NCBI GenBank assembly: GCA_902789325.1
Contig: CADANN010000012.1
Coordinates: forward strand, 1 to 64,000
Length of the DNA: 64,000 nt
Direction of reading: 5' to 3'
From: an uncultured Spirochaetaceae bacterium
Lineage (GTDB): Bacteria; Spirochaetota; Spirochaetia; Treponematales; Treponemataceae
Below the pieces are notes generated by a model, which made no database searches, was not told the DNA's origin, and saw nothing but the letters and a program-made list of their open reading frames with translations. Each line of letters opens with the position of its first letter. The stretch's first letter is position 1. Of the stretch, positions 1 to 7,081 are shown in pieces. Both the position numbers and the translations under genes were made by a program.

Positions 1-218
1 GAAGGAAAATTAAGCCCCTTCCCTTTCATAGTTTTGAGTACAAAAAAGGTATTATTAAAGTAGATGATTTTTTCAAGATCATGCGAATCACCATCATATC
101 GATAATGAACAAGTCCATCAAAAAGATTTAATATTTTGATTTTTGGAAAACGTGCTGTAAGATCACTCTCGACAACATTCTGAAATCCTGTTATAAAAGA
201 AGAAACGAATTCTGCCAT
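1..218 (-). CDS. Partial CDS, N-terminal 72 residues of an unidentified protein
   Basis: A reading frame opens at an ATG (216-218) and runs off the left edge of the window. The visible protein begins MAEFVSSFITGF and continues without a stop; it contains the segment LFDGLVHYRYDG and then YFNNTFFVLKTMKGKG. The pattern vaguely recalls the N-terminal substrate-binding part of THUMP-type RNA methyltransferases, but this is a guess from 72 residues and the function should be treated as unknown. There is no Shine-Dalgarno sequence; a TATAAT box ends 7 nt before the ATG, so the mRNA is probably leaderless. The gene is divergent from infC. An in-frame stop lies upstream at 243-245, so no longer start is possible. 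Confidence 0.6.
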   Translation of the reverse strand, partial: MAEFVSSFITGFQNVVESDLTARFPKIKILNLFDGLVHYRYDGDSHDLEKIIYFNNTFFVLKTMKGKGLNFP

Positions 219-225
219 ATCATAT

Positions 226-254
226 ATTATATATTTTTCACACTAGACACACAA
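226..254 (-). promoter_or_regulatory. Promoter of the partial minus-strand gene
   Basis: TTGTGT (249-254), a 17-nt spacer and TATAAT (226-231) are read on the minus strand. The predicted transcription start falls on or next to the ATG at 218. The -35 box overlaps the -35 box of the divergent infC promoter. Confidence 0.5.
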
Positions 255-272
255 CATAAAAATCCATATAAT
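244..272 (+). promoter_or_regulatory. Promoter of the infC operon
   Basis: TAGACA (244-249), a 17-nt spacer and TATAAT (267-272) form a near-consensus sigma-70 promoter. Transcription from about 279 would give a leader of roughly 64 nt before the infC start. Confidence 0.5.
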
Positions 273-300
273 AAAAAGATACACGCTATATGTTTAAAAT

Positions 301-331
301 GTGTTTTAAAACACTGCAAGTATTAAAACAC
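301..331 (+). promoter_or_regulatory. Palindromic element in the infC leader
   Basis: GTGTTTTAAAACAC (301-314) is a perfect 14-bp palindrome. A second copy of AAAACAC lies at 325-331, immediately before the AGGAGG ribosome binding site (333-338). GTGTTTT could therefore pair with either AAAACAC copy, one of which would close a hairpin against the binding site. Autoregulation by L20 or IF3 is the known theme for this operon in other bacteria; linking this element to it is inference. Confidence 0.35.
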
Positions 332-342
332 CAGGAGGAAAA

Positions 343-807
343 TTGGCATACGTGAATAACAATAACAACAAAAATGGTCAGAGAATCAATGAAATGATTC
401 GTGTCCGCGAGGTTCGTCTTATCGATGACGAGGGAAATCAGTTAGGCATCGTAGCAACACAAGAAGCCCTCAAAATGGCTAAAGACCGTGACCTGGATCT
501 TGTTGAAGTTTCACCAAATGCTAACCCGCCGGTTTGTAAAATACTTGATTATGGCAAATACAAGTTCGAACAGGAAAAAAAGCTCCGTGATTCCAAGAAG
601 AACCAGAAAGTATTAAAGTTGAAGGAAGGTGATAAGGTTAAGGTTACAATCCGTTTCCGCGGACGTGAGCTTGCCCACACTGAACTCGGCTATGACGTTC
701 TGAATGAGGTTTTAAAGCGACTTACCTCGGCATACAACATCGATAAGCCTGCCGCAATGGACGGAAGAAACATGTCGATGACAATCTCAGCAAAAGCCGC
801 AAAATAA
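343..807 (+). CDS. infC: Translation initiation factor IF-3 with an internal gap
   Basis: IF3 binds the 30S subunit, polices start-codon choice and prevents premature subunit joining. The N-domain is clear ([34 protein letters not shown]), followed by the lysine-rich linker and the C-domain signature [12 protein letters not shown]. The product is 154 residues, whereas IF3 is usually about 175-180. Against E. coli IF3 the difference is one block: KVLKLKE (ending at residue 95) runs straight into [10 protein letters not shown], omitting about 25 residues that normally form the first strand and helix of the C-domain. The reading frame is intact. The start is TTG, 4 nt after AGGAGG; a GTG at 352 is the alternative. 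Non-AUG starts on infC are a known autoregulatory device. The gene heads the operon with rpmI and rplT. Confidence 0.9.
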   Translation: MAYVNNNNNKNGQRINEMIRVREVRLIDDEGNQLGIVATQEALKMAKDRDLDLVEVSPNANPPVCKILDYGKYKFEQEKKLRDSKKNQKVLKLKEGDKVKVTIRFRGRELAHTELGYDVLNEVLKRLTSAYNIDKPAAMDGRNMSMTISAKAAK

Positions 808-818
808 GGGGTTAGAAA

Positions 819-1019
819 ATGCCTAAAATGAAGACTAAGAAGTCAGCTGCTAAGAGATACTCTCTTACTGGATCTGGCAAAGTTAAGCACAAGAAGCAGA
901 ACCTTCGTCATATTTTGACAAAACGTTCTCCTAAGAGAAAGAGAAATCTTCGCGCTACTGGTTATGTAGCAGAAGCAGATGCAAAGAAAATCAGAAAGCA
1001 GATGCTTCCTTACGGTTAA
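819..1019 (+). CDS. rpmI: 50S ribosomal protein L35
   Basis: This is a small, very basic 66-residue protein of normal L35 length. It starts [23 protein letters not shown] and carries the family's [11 protein letters not shown] segment. L35 is a component of the large ribosomal subunit. It lies 11 nt after infC and 12 nt before rplT, the classic infC-rpmI-rplT order. The ribosome binding site before the ATG is weak (AGGGGTTAG), which fits the translational coupling seen for this operon in other bacteria. Confidence 0.97.
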   Translation: MPKMKTKKSAAKRYSLTGSGKVKHKKQNLRHILTKRSPKRKRNLRATGYVAEADAKKIRKQMLPYG

Positions 1020-1031
1020 TAGGAGTAGGAT

Positions 1032-1391
1032 ATGTCAAGAGCAATAGACGGAACAAAGAGAAAGAACCGCCGTGTTAAGATCCTTAAGCTTGCTAAGGGT
1101 TTCCGTGGCGACAGAAAATCAAACTACAAACCAGCTAAAGATGCTGTAACAAAAGCACTCGGTCACGCATATGTTGACCGCCGCGACAAGAAACATGAAT
1201 TCCGCTCACTCTGGATTGCACGTATCAACGCAGCAGTTCGTGAAGAAGGAATGACATACTCACAGTTCATCAACGGAGTTAACAAAGCAGGTATTAAATT
1301 GAACCGCAAGGCTCTCTCTAATATGGCTATTGAAGACCCAGTTGCATTCAAGGCAGTTGTAGAAGCTGCTAAGAAAGCTGTACAGGCATAA
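1032..1391 (+). CDS. rplT: 50S ribosomal protein L20
   Basis: L20 is needed early in assembly of the 50S subunit and in several bacteria represses its own operon by binding the mRNA. The 119-residue product has normal length, with the basic N-terminal arm ([20 protein letters not shown]), the [20 protein letters not shown] core and the C-terminal [13 protein letters not shown] domain. The ATG follows AGGAG with good spacing. It is the last ribosomal gene of the operon; cell-division-related genes follow without a visible terminator, so readthrough is likely. Confidence 0.97.
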   Translation: MSRAIDGTKRKNRRVKILKLAKGFRGDRKSNYKPAKDAVTKALGHAYVDRRDKKHEFRSLWIARINAAVREEGMTYSQFINGVNKAGIKLNRKALSNMAIEDPVAFKAVVEAAKKAVQA

Positions 1392-1403
1392 GGAAGCTGA
1401 AAA

Positions 1404-1919
1404 ATGATTTCACTCGATCAGGTATATCTTCTAGAACAAAAGGTTGAAAGTGCTGTTGAAAAGATTCAGCAGCTGCAAGCAGAAAACGATGCTCTCCGCA
1501 GTAAATGCAACGAGCTCACAAATGCGCTTTCTGTAAAGTCGGAGCAACTTTCTAATTTTGAATCAGATCAGAGCCAGATCGAGAATGGAATCAAAAAGGC
1601 ACTGGACCGCTTGAATTCTATTGAGAACTCAGTTCTTAAAACTGCATCTCAGATGAATCAGGCAGTCCAGACTGCACCTTCTGTTCAGGCCCCTGCTGCA
1701 CCACAGCCGGTACCTGTTCAAAACACACCTGCCCCACAGGCAGAAAAACCTGCTGAACAGCCAGTTCAGGCAGAACCAATCCCACAGACAGTTACACAAA
1801 CAGCCGCACCAAGTTTCGACACAATGGATACTATTGAAACAGAAATTTCTGCTGAAGAAGAAGAAATGGATGTTCAAGAAGATGATAACCATGACGGTTT
1901 AGGGTTTGATATTTTCTAA
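1404..1919 (+). CDS. Coiled-coil protein, ZapB-like, upstream of zapA
   Basis: The first 90 residues are a strongly predicted coiled coil (QVYLLEQKVESAVEKIQQLQ onward, rich in E, K, Q, L heptads). Then come a Pro/Ala/Gln-rich low-complexity linker (about residues 90-135) and an acidic tail ending DDNHDGLGFDIF. The product is 171 residues and cytoplasmic, with no signal or membrane segment. The stop codon directly abuts the zapA start, so the two are translationally coupled. Position and architecture suggest a Z-ring-associated ZapB-like partner of ZapA, but sequence identity to ZapB is not evident by eye and the assignment is inference. Confidence 0.75.
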   Translation: MISLDQVYLLEQKVESAVEKIQQLQAENDALRSKCNELTNALSVKSEQLSNFESDQSQIENGIKKALDRLNSIENSVLKTASQMNQAVQTAPSVQAPAAPQPVPVQNTPAPQAEKPAEQPVQAEPIPQTVTQTAAPSFDTMDTIETEISAEEEEMDVQEDDNHDGLGFDIF

Positions 1920-2234
1920 ATGGCAAAATTAAAAATTGACATGCTTGGAACTGCATTTACAATCCAGGCAAATGAAGATAAAGAATATCTCGAAAAGCTT
2001 TTAGGCTACTATAAAAGAATCACAGACGACGTAAAAAAAATCGACTCAATAAAGACTCCTCTTCAGATTGCAATTCTTTCTGGTATTATGATTTGTGATG
2101 AATTATACAAGGAAAAACAGGCAAAAGTTGCAATGGAAAACGGTGAATATGTTCCTGTAGAAAACGATATGGACACTATGGAAATTGAACGCCGTACACA
2201 GGAAATGATTGAAAAAATCAGTAAGGTACTTTAA
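1920..2234 (+). CDS. zapA: Cell division protein ZapA
   Basis: ZapA bundles FtsZ protofilaments at midcell. The 104-residue product matches the family in length and layout: an N-terminal beta strand region (KIDMLGTAFTIQANEDKEYLEKL), the conserved TPLQIAILSGIMICDELY helix, and a C-terminal coiled coil (TQEMIEKISKVL). The ATG starts immediately after the stop of the preceding coiled-coil gene and the stop abuts the next gene, so three genes are read as a coupled string. No independent promoter is visible. Confidence 0.85.
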   Translation: MAKLKIDMLGTAFTIQANEDKEYLEKLLGYYKRITDDVKKIDSIKTPLQIAILSGIMICDELYKEKQAKVAMENGEYVPVENDMDTMEIERRTQEMIEKISKVL

Positions 2235-2726
2235 TTGACTGAAGTCTCAGATACAAACAAATCACAAATCACTATCTGGGTAGATGCAGACTCCTGCCCT
2301 TCTCTAGTAAGAAATCATGCCGTAAAAATGGGAAACAAGCTTGGCTTAAAAGTTATATTTGCAGCAAATAAAGCAATTAACAGCGATGCTGGCCAATTTG
2401 AAATGATTATTTGCGAAGCAGAAAAAGATGCTGCAGATAATTATATTTTTGATAATTGCAAAACCGGTGATCTGATTATTACCCGCGATATAGTTTTTGC
2501 AGACCGTCTTGTTGAAAAAGGAATAAGCTGCATTAATGACAGAGGTACAGAGTTTACCCGCGAAATGATAAAAGAACGTTTAAGTACCAGAGATTTTGAT
2601 TTGCAGCTTGCTCAAATTGGTCTGGTAAAACATCACCACGAAGGTTATGACAAAAAAAAGTTCGCGGAATTCGCGAACTCTTTTGATAAGGTTATACACA
2701 GACTTTTACGTAATGCAAAGAATTAG
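2235..2726 (+). CDS. YaiI/YqxD family protein (UPF0178, DUF188)
   Basis: The protein has the family signature IWVDADSCPSLVRN near the N-terminus, then AEKDAADNYIFDNC and TGDLIITRDIVFADRLVEKG, which resemble a PIN-like metal-dependent fold (acidic residues D18, D20 and the ITRD motif). It is 163 residues, normal for the family. The biochemical role of the family is not established. The start is TTG right after the zapA stop with a GTAAGG element upstream, so expression depends on coupling to zapA. The gene ends head-on with the HD-GYP gene; both stops share the sequence TTAG (2723-2726). Confidence 0.85.
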   Translation: MTEVSDTNKSQITIWVDADSCPSLVRNHAVKMGNKLGLKVIFAANKAINSDAGQFEMIICEAEKDAADNYIFDNCKTGDLIITRDIVFADRLVEKGISCINDRGTEFTREMIKERLSTRDFDLQLAQIGLVKHHHEGYDKKKFAEFANSFDKVIHRLLRNAKN

Positions 2727-3973
2727 TCTTCCGGCTCATCTGGGTATGCCATCTGAATAGAACAAATTCGGTCTTTTACCTGCATAAATGCAAGAACAAC
2801 TTCAGGGTCAAACTGAGTTCCTGAATTATTCATAATTTCAGTAAAGGCATCTTCAATTGTCCATGCTTCCTTATAACAGCGTTTATGACTCAAAGCATCA
2901 AAAACATCAGCTACTGCAACAATGCGTGCAGAAAGCGGAATATCTTTTCCACTTAAAGGTTCAGTAAGAGGAACGATTCCATCTTTTACAGAAAAATCAC
3001 TCAAAGAAATGCGTCCAGGATATCCAGATGCACCACCATCCCATCTATCGTGGTGATGAAGAGCAACTTCCTGAGACATTACATCGAGCAAAGACTCTGG
3101 AGGATCAAAAAGCTGAGCACCAATACAAGTGTGGCCTTTCATAATATTGCGTTCCTCATCTGTAAAACGAGGGAATGCTTTCTTTAAGATAACATCAGAA
3201 ATACCAACTTTTCCAACATCATGGAATTTAGCCGCAATCTTAAGGTTATCGCGGTAACGATGGATTTCTGCTTCAGGAATATTATGATTAAATGCCCAAC
3301 GGTCGTAAATTTCGAGAGAATAAGAAGAAACGCGTTCGATATGAGGATAAGTTTCTTTTGGATCACGGAACTCAGACATTTTGAGCATTCGTTTTACCAT
3401 GTTTGCAGTAAGATAAGCGTGCTGCAAAGCCTGAACGGCAGCTGTTGCAAAGTGTCCGATAAACATTTCTGCTTCATCATCGAAAGCTATAATGTTTCCA
3501 TCTTCATCTTTTGCATTAATAATCTGAAGAACACCAAGAAGATTACCATTAGCCATTTTGAGTGGAATTGTATACATTGACTTTGTACGGTAATCAGTTG
3601 TTATGTCTGTGTTTTTATTAAATTTATATGGTTTTGATTCCGGGATTTTATAACAGTCTTTGATATTTAAAGGTTTACCAGAAATTGCTACATATCCACA
3701 AATCTGTTTTTCATTAATTGGGAACGAAAAACTTGTATATGGAAGTTTTTCACCAGGGGCCAATTCCTTTAAGAAAGTGTCGTTATGACCATACTTGATT
3801 TTTAACTTATCACCCTCTACGACATATATTGAACCTGCATCCGCATTTACAATTTTGCGGGTTTCGGTAAGAATACGTTCAAGAAGAACGTCAACGTCCT
3901 GAATTTCTCCAAGTTCGCGCTCGATTTCAATAATACGCTGTAGTTTGTCTTCTTCTTTTTTTATTTCACTCAT
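2723..3973 (-). CDS. GAF domain and HD-GYP phosphodiesterase
   Basis: The N-terminal coiled stretch is followed by a GAF sensory domain (about residues 20-190, containing NADAGSIYVVEGDKL and TIPLKMANGNLLGVLQIIN). The HD-GYP domain (about 215-410) has KFHDVGKVGISD, a GHTCIGAQLF metal-ligand helix, and HHHDRWDGGASGYPG, the GYP signature with two extra residues compared with the usual HxxRWDGxGYP. HD-GYP enzymes hydrolyse cyclic di-GMP; most ligands are present, so activity is likely. The ATG at 3973 is preferred because a promoter-like -10 sits 9 nt before it; a TTG at 4000 is the longer alternative with no ribosome binding site. The GAF ligand is unknown. Confidence 0.9.
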   Translation of the reverse strand: MSEIKKEEDKLQRIIEIERELGEIQDVDVLLERILTETRKIVNADAGSIYVVEGDKLKIKYGHNDTFLKELAPGEKLPYTSFSFPINEKQICGYVAISGKPLNIKDCYKIPESKPYKFNKNTDITTDYRTKSMYTIPLKMANGNLLGVLQIINAKDEDGNIIAFDDEAEMFIGHFATAAVQALQHAYLTANMVKRMLKMSEFRDPKETYPHIERVSSYSLEIYDRWAFNHNIPEAEIHRYRDNLKIAAKFHDVGKVGISDVILKKAFPRFTDEERNIMKGHTCIGAQLFDPPESLLDVMSQEVALHHHDRWDGGASGYPGRISLSDFSVKDGIVPLTEPLSGKDIPLSARIVAVADVFDALSHKRCYKEAWTIEDAFTEIMNNSGTQFDPEVVLAFMQVKDRICSIQMAYPDEPED

Positions 3974-3982
3974 ATCATTTCT

Positions 3983-4010
3983 ATTATGAATGATAATCAA
4001 AAAAAATCAA
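3983..4010 (-). promoter_or_regulatory. Promoter of the GAF/HD-GYP gene
   Basis: TTGATT (4005-4010), a 16-nt spacer and CATAAT (3983-3988) are read on the minus strand, overlapping the stop codon of the upstream methyltransferase gene. The -10 box ends 9 nt before the ATG at 3973, so the transcript would be nearly leaderless. Confidence 0.4.
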
Positions 4011-4891
4011 GAGATAAAGCATGATTTTTGTTTACATATAATGGAAAAATAAATAGGTCCTGCGCCATTCTGCTTATCTGGCATAATCATATATCCGTAT
4101 TTTGTTTTTTCAAAGCCTGGAAGTTCGAGATCTTGTACAAACGCAGAGATCTCTTCAAGCTGGGGAGCTGGCTCAAGAAGGCTGAATGCTGTACCGTCTT
4201 TGTTGAACTTTTTATAAAGACGTTCAATCATTTCGTCATTTTCCTGAGGACAAAGTGCACAGGTTGAATATAAAAGGATTCCTTCAGGACGAAGAAGTCG
4301 ATAGGCAGAAGAAAGAAGTGCCCACTGTTCAGTAGTAACGGTTTTAATGCGGGATGGCGACCAGTTGTTGAGATATTTTGGATCGGCAATTACGTGTCGT
4401 TCTGAAGAACAGGGAGCGTCTAAAAGTATTCGGTCGAAACATTCGTTTTGGCGCGTGCACCAGGTAGCTCCGTCACTGCAAGAAGTTATTACGCGTTCGG
4501 AGATTTCTGGCGGAAGACAAGTCTGAACAACCGTTGAAAGGCGATGTTTGCGTTCAGGTGAGCGTTCGTTTGAGGAAAGCTTTGCGTCGGCAGGCATTCG
4601 GGAAGCAAGGACGAGGGTTTTACCGCCGGGCGCGGCACAAAGATCGAGGAGGTCTTCTGAGTTATCAAGCGGCAGGCAGAGGGCGGCAAGTACAGAAGCG
4701 CTGTCCAGAAAGTAAGATTTTTCAGCTCCTGTTACATGGTATTCAACAGAACTCCCCTCGCCTGCAAAAGAATCTTTTAAGGCTTGCCAGCGTTCTCCAT
4801 ATAGTTCGCCATAATACTGTTCAAAACCTTCTGCACCAAAGAGTTTTTCCTTTGTCTGAGATTTACTCTTAGCGGATTTTTTGCTCATCAA
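4007..4891 (-). CDS. NOL1/NOP2/Sun family RNA m5C methyltransferase
   Basis: The 294-residue protein carries the SAM-binding motif DLCAAPGGKTL, motif IV DAPCSSERH and motif VI STCALCPQEND, which supply the two cysteines of the NSUN-type 5-methylcytosine mechanism. It lacks the N-terminal NusB-like domain of RsmB and the C-terminal PUA-like extension of RsmF, so the exact substrate cannot be read; rRNA or tRNA cytosine is expected for the family. The 5' end overlaps the upstream GH3 gene by 23 nt, which indicates co-transcription. MMSKKSAKSKSQTK at the N-terminus is a basic tail. Confidence 0.9.
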   Translation of the reverse strand: MMSKKSAKSKSQTKEKLFGAEGFEQYYGELYGERWQALKDSFAGEGSSVEYHVTGAEKSYFLDSASVLAALCLPLDNSEDLLDLCAAPGGKTLVLASRMPADAKLSSNERSPERKHRLSTVVQTCLPPEISERVITSCSDGATWCTRQNECFDRILLDAPCSSERHVIADPKYLNNWSPSRIKTVTTEQWALLSSAYRLLRPEGILLYSTCALCPQENDEMIERLYKKFNKDGTAFSLLEPAPQLEEISAFVQDLELPGFEKTKYGYMIMPDKQNGAGPIYFSIICKQKSCFIS

Positions 4892-6068
4892 ACAAACCTG
4901 CCTCTATTTTATATTTGAGAATGCGTGTAACTGCCTCATCAATTTTACGAGCAAAAGCATTATCCTGCAAGGCTCGCTGATACAAAACTTTTCCAGCTTT
5001 TGCAAAACGCTTTTCCGAAATCATTATACAGTCTATTCCAGCATCAACAGCACGAATTGCTGCAACCTCAGGCGGGTAACCATTATCTGCAAGAGCGCCC
5101 ATAAAAATATCATCAGAAAAAATAAGCCCCTCATAACCATATTGATTTCTAAGGATATCTGTTACCCAGACTTTGGAAAGGCAGGCTGGAACTCCGTTAT
5201 CTATTGCTGTAGTGCGGGCGTGCGACATAAGGACTGCAACCGGCTCATACTGAACTAACTCACGGAAGGATTCAACGCTCTGCAAAAGTTCAGCTTCTGA
5301 AAGTTTGATTTCTGGCAAGCCTGTATGAGGGTCTGTATTTGTATTTCCCGGAAAATGTTTTAGAACTGTGGCAATTCCATTATTCTCATAGGCATTTATA
5401 CAGGCACGACCATAGTTTATTACCTGTGAGAGATTTCCAAAACTGCGGCCGTCAAGAAACTCTTTATTATCATCTGTGCAAACTTCTACCACAGGCGCAA
5501 GATTCATATCAAAACCAAGCTCTTTCATACCGGCCGCCTGCTCACAATAAAGTTTGTAGCTTTGAGAAACATCAAACTCCTGTGCAACCTTATCATTCGA
5601 AGGGAGTTTTGGATTCAACTTTTTGAGACGGCTAACCCATCCTCCTTCCTGATCTACGCAAAGATACGGCTGAATTATTCCATATTCATCACAGTATGTC
5701 CGGATTGAGTTTGTAAAAGACTGCATCTGGGTGCGGTCTGGAGCGATATTAAAAGAAAAGAAAATATATCCGCCGGCTACAAGTGGAGTTGCATCATCAG
5801 TACCAGTCATTGCCCCCACTGTTTCATATGAACGGAAGTTTGTGCATCCTTCAAGATTTTCTATGAACATCTGGGTAATTTTCTGTTCAAGTGGAAGAGA
5901 TGACACATATCGGGTAAGGGTTGCTTCCCTTTCTGTTTTTATCTGATTTATATATGTCTGCATTTGAGCTGCAGCTTCATGTGTTTTTATTTCTTTTTTT
6001 GTCTGTTTATCTGTACAGGAAATTAAGAAAAATGAAAGTAAAATAAGCAGGAAGGCTTTTGATTTCAT
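4869..6068 (-). CDS. Glycoside hydrolase family 3 lipoprotein, NagZ-like
   Basis: The protein begins with a lipoprotein signal (LLILLSFFLISC, lipid anchor at Cys18), so it is probably membrane-anchored in the periplasm. The GH3 barrel follows: DQEGGWVSRLK, LAPVVEV, GRSFGN, KHFPGNTNTDPHTGLP and the nucleophile region FSDDIFMGAL. The DPHTG loop is in the place of the NagZ His/Asp acid-base loop, which suggests a beta-N-acetylhexosaminidase acting on peptidoglycan or related sugars. At 399 residues it has the catalytic domain only. The ATG lacks a ribosome binding site and lies 9 nt after a TATAAT box. It heads an operon with the RNA methyltransferase. Confidence 0.88.
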   Translation of the reverse strand: MKSKAFLLILLSFFLISCTDKQTKKEIKTHEAAAQMQTYINQIKTEREATLTRYVSSLPLEQKITQMFIENLEGCTNFRSYETVGAMTGTDDATPLVAGGYIFFSFNIAPDRTQMQSFTNSIRTYCDEYGIIQPYLCVDQEGGWVSRLKKLNPKLPSNDKVAQEFDVSQSYKLYCEQAAGMKELGFDMNLAPVVEVCTDDNKEFLDGRSFGNLSQVINYGRACINAYENNGIATVLKHFPGNTNTDPHTGLPEIKLSEAELLQSVESFRELVQYEPVAVLMSHARTTAIDNGVPACLSKVWVTDILRNQYGYEGLIFSDDIFMGALADNGYPPEVAAIRAVDAGIDCIMISEKRFAKAGKVLYQRALQDNAFARKIDEAVTRILKYKIEAGLFDEQKIR

Positions 6069-6077
6069 AGAACAAAT

Positions 6078-6106
6078 ATTATAGCAAGAATTCAGTTTTG
6101 AGTTAA
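6078..6106 (-). promoter_or_regulatory. Promoter of the GH3 gene
   Basis: TTAACT (6101-6106), a 17-nt spacer and TATAAT (6078-6083) are read on the minus strand. The -10 ends 9 nt before the ATG at 6068, leaving a leader of about 3 nt or none. Confidence 0.5.
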
Positions 6107-6120
6107 GTTGTCTATGGGGA

Positions 6121-6210
6121 TTTTAAGGGGCTTGCCCCTTAGGAGAAGGGGGAGCGGAAAACGCCATAGGCGGTTGGAGCGGGGGGAAGGCTTTCCCCTC
6201 CTATTCTACC
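6121..6210. repeat. Cluster of GC-rich hairpins between divergent genes
   Basis: Within this AT-rich genome a short G/C-rich patch contains at least three inverted repeats: AAGGGGCTTGCCCCTT (6125-6140), CGCCATAGGCG (6162-6172) and GGGGAAGGCTTTCCCC (about 6183-6198). None is followed by a T-tract on the coding side. A similar hairpin cluster lies at 51063-51140, so this is probably a dispersed repeat rather than a regulatory site of these genes. Confidence 0.5.
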
Positions 6211-6245
6211 ATATTCTCCCTATTCCCTAAAAAAACTGTGTTCAT

Positions 6246-6251
6246 TATAAT
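6246..6251 (+). promoter_or_regulatory. -10 box of the SDR gene
   Basis: A perfect TATAAT ends 7 nt before the ATG at 6259. No good -35 box is present at the expected distance (TTCCCT at 6223-6228 is weak). The spacing predicts a leaderless transcript. Confidence 0.4.
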
Positions 6252-6258
6252 AGAAAAT

Positions 6259-7056
6259 ATGAAGCGAATTGCGATAATTACAGGTGCAAGCTCAGGAATT
6301 GGTGAAGAATTTACTCGTCAGGTTTGCGAAAAATACAGCTATGATGAAATCTGGATTATTGCACGCCGTACAGAAAAGCTGGAAGCACTAGCCGCTTCGC
6401 TGAATGCTGAAAAAAACTTTAACTGTGTGCGCCCTGTTTCAATGGATGTTGCAGGAAAAGAAGGCGTTGCAAGACTCAAGGCATTTATTGAAGCAGAAGG
6501 CGAAATTGAAATTGGGCTTTTGATTAATAATGCAGGTTTTGGAACTTACGGTCCTTTTGAAGAAACTTCAATCAACCGCCAGATGGATATGATTGAGCTC
6601 AACTGTACTACCGTTACTGGAATCTGTGGAATTGCACTGCCCTATCTTAAAGCCGGCTCTGTGATTATAAACACAGCTTCTCTTGCAGCATTTTTACCGC
6701 TTGGAAATTTTGCTGTTTACGGAGCAACTAAAGCTTATGTATTGAGTTTTTCTGTTGCACTTGCTGCAGAGCTTCATGATAAGGGAATAAAAGTTTGCGC
6801 TTTGTGTCCGGGATCTGTCAGTACTGAATTTGCAAACGTTGCTTCTAATGGAGCTCGCAAAGAAGTAAAAGGCGGCTTCCCTCCTCAGAAGGTTGTGGCT
6901 CAATGTCTGCGACGTGCCTTCAAGGGAAAAACAGTTGCTCTTTACAGACCTAAGTGGCGAATCAATGCATTTTTGAGCCGCTTCATAGGTAGATATCTTG
7001 GAGCTAGATTTACATATAAATACAGTCCGCGGCCTCACAACCCGGATTTACAATAA
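6259..7056 (+). CDS. Short-chain dehydrogenase/reductase (SDR)
   Basis: This is a classical SDR: the nucleotide-binding TGASSGIGEEF at the N-terminus, NNAGFGTYG, the catalytic Ser in INTASLAAF and YGATKAYVLSFS (YxxxK), then CPGSVSTEF. It is about 265 residues from the ATG at 6259 (a GTG at 6238 would add seven residues). Arg rather than Asp after the first Rossmann unit (ARRTEKLEAL) hints at NADP(H) preference. Substrate is unknown; the family resembles YqjQ/DltE-type oxidoreductases. pncB follows 25 nt later with its own ribosome binding site, so co-transcription is possible. Confidence 0.9.
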   Translation: MKRIAIITGASSGIGEEFTRQVCEKYSYDEIWIIARRTEKLEALAASLNAEKNFNCVRPVSMDVAGKEGVARLKAFIEAEGEIEIGLLINNAGFGTYGPFEETSINRQMDMIELNCTTVTGICGIALPYLKAGSVIINTASLAAFLPLGNFAVYGATKAYVLSFSVALAAELHDKGIKVCALCPGSVSTEFANVASNGARKEVKGGFPPQKVVAQCLRRAFKGKTVALYRPKWRINAFLSRFIGRYLGARFTYKYSPRPHNPDLQ

Positions 7057-7081
7057 ACATTAAACACATAAAGGAACCAAT

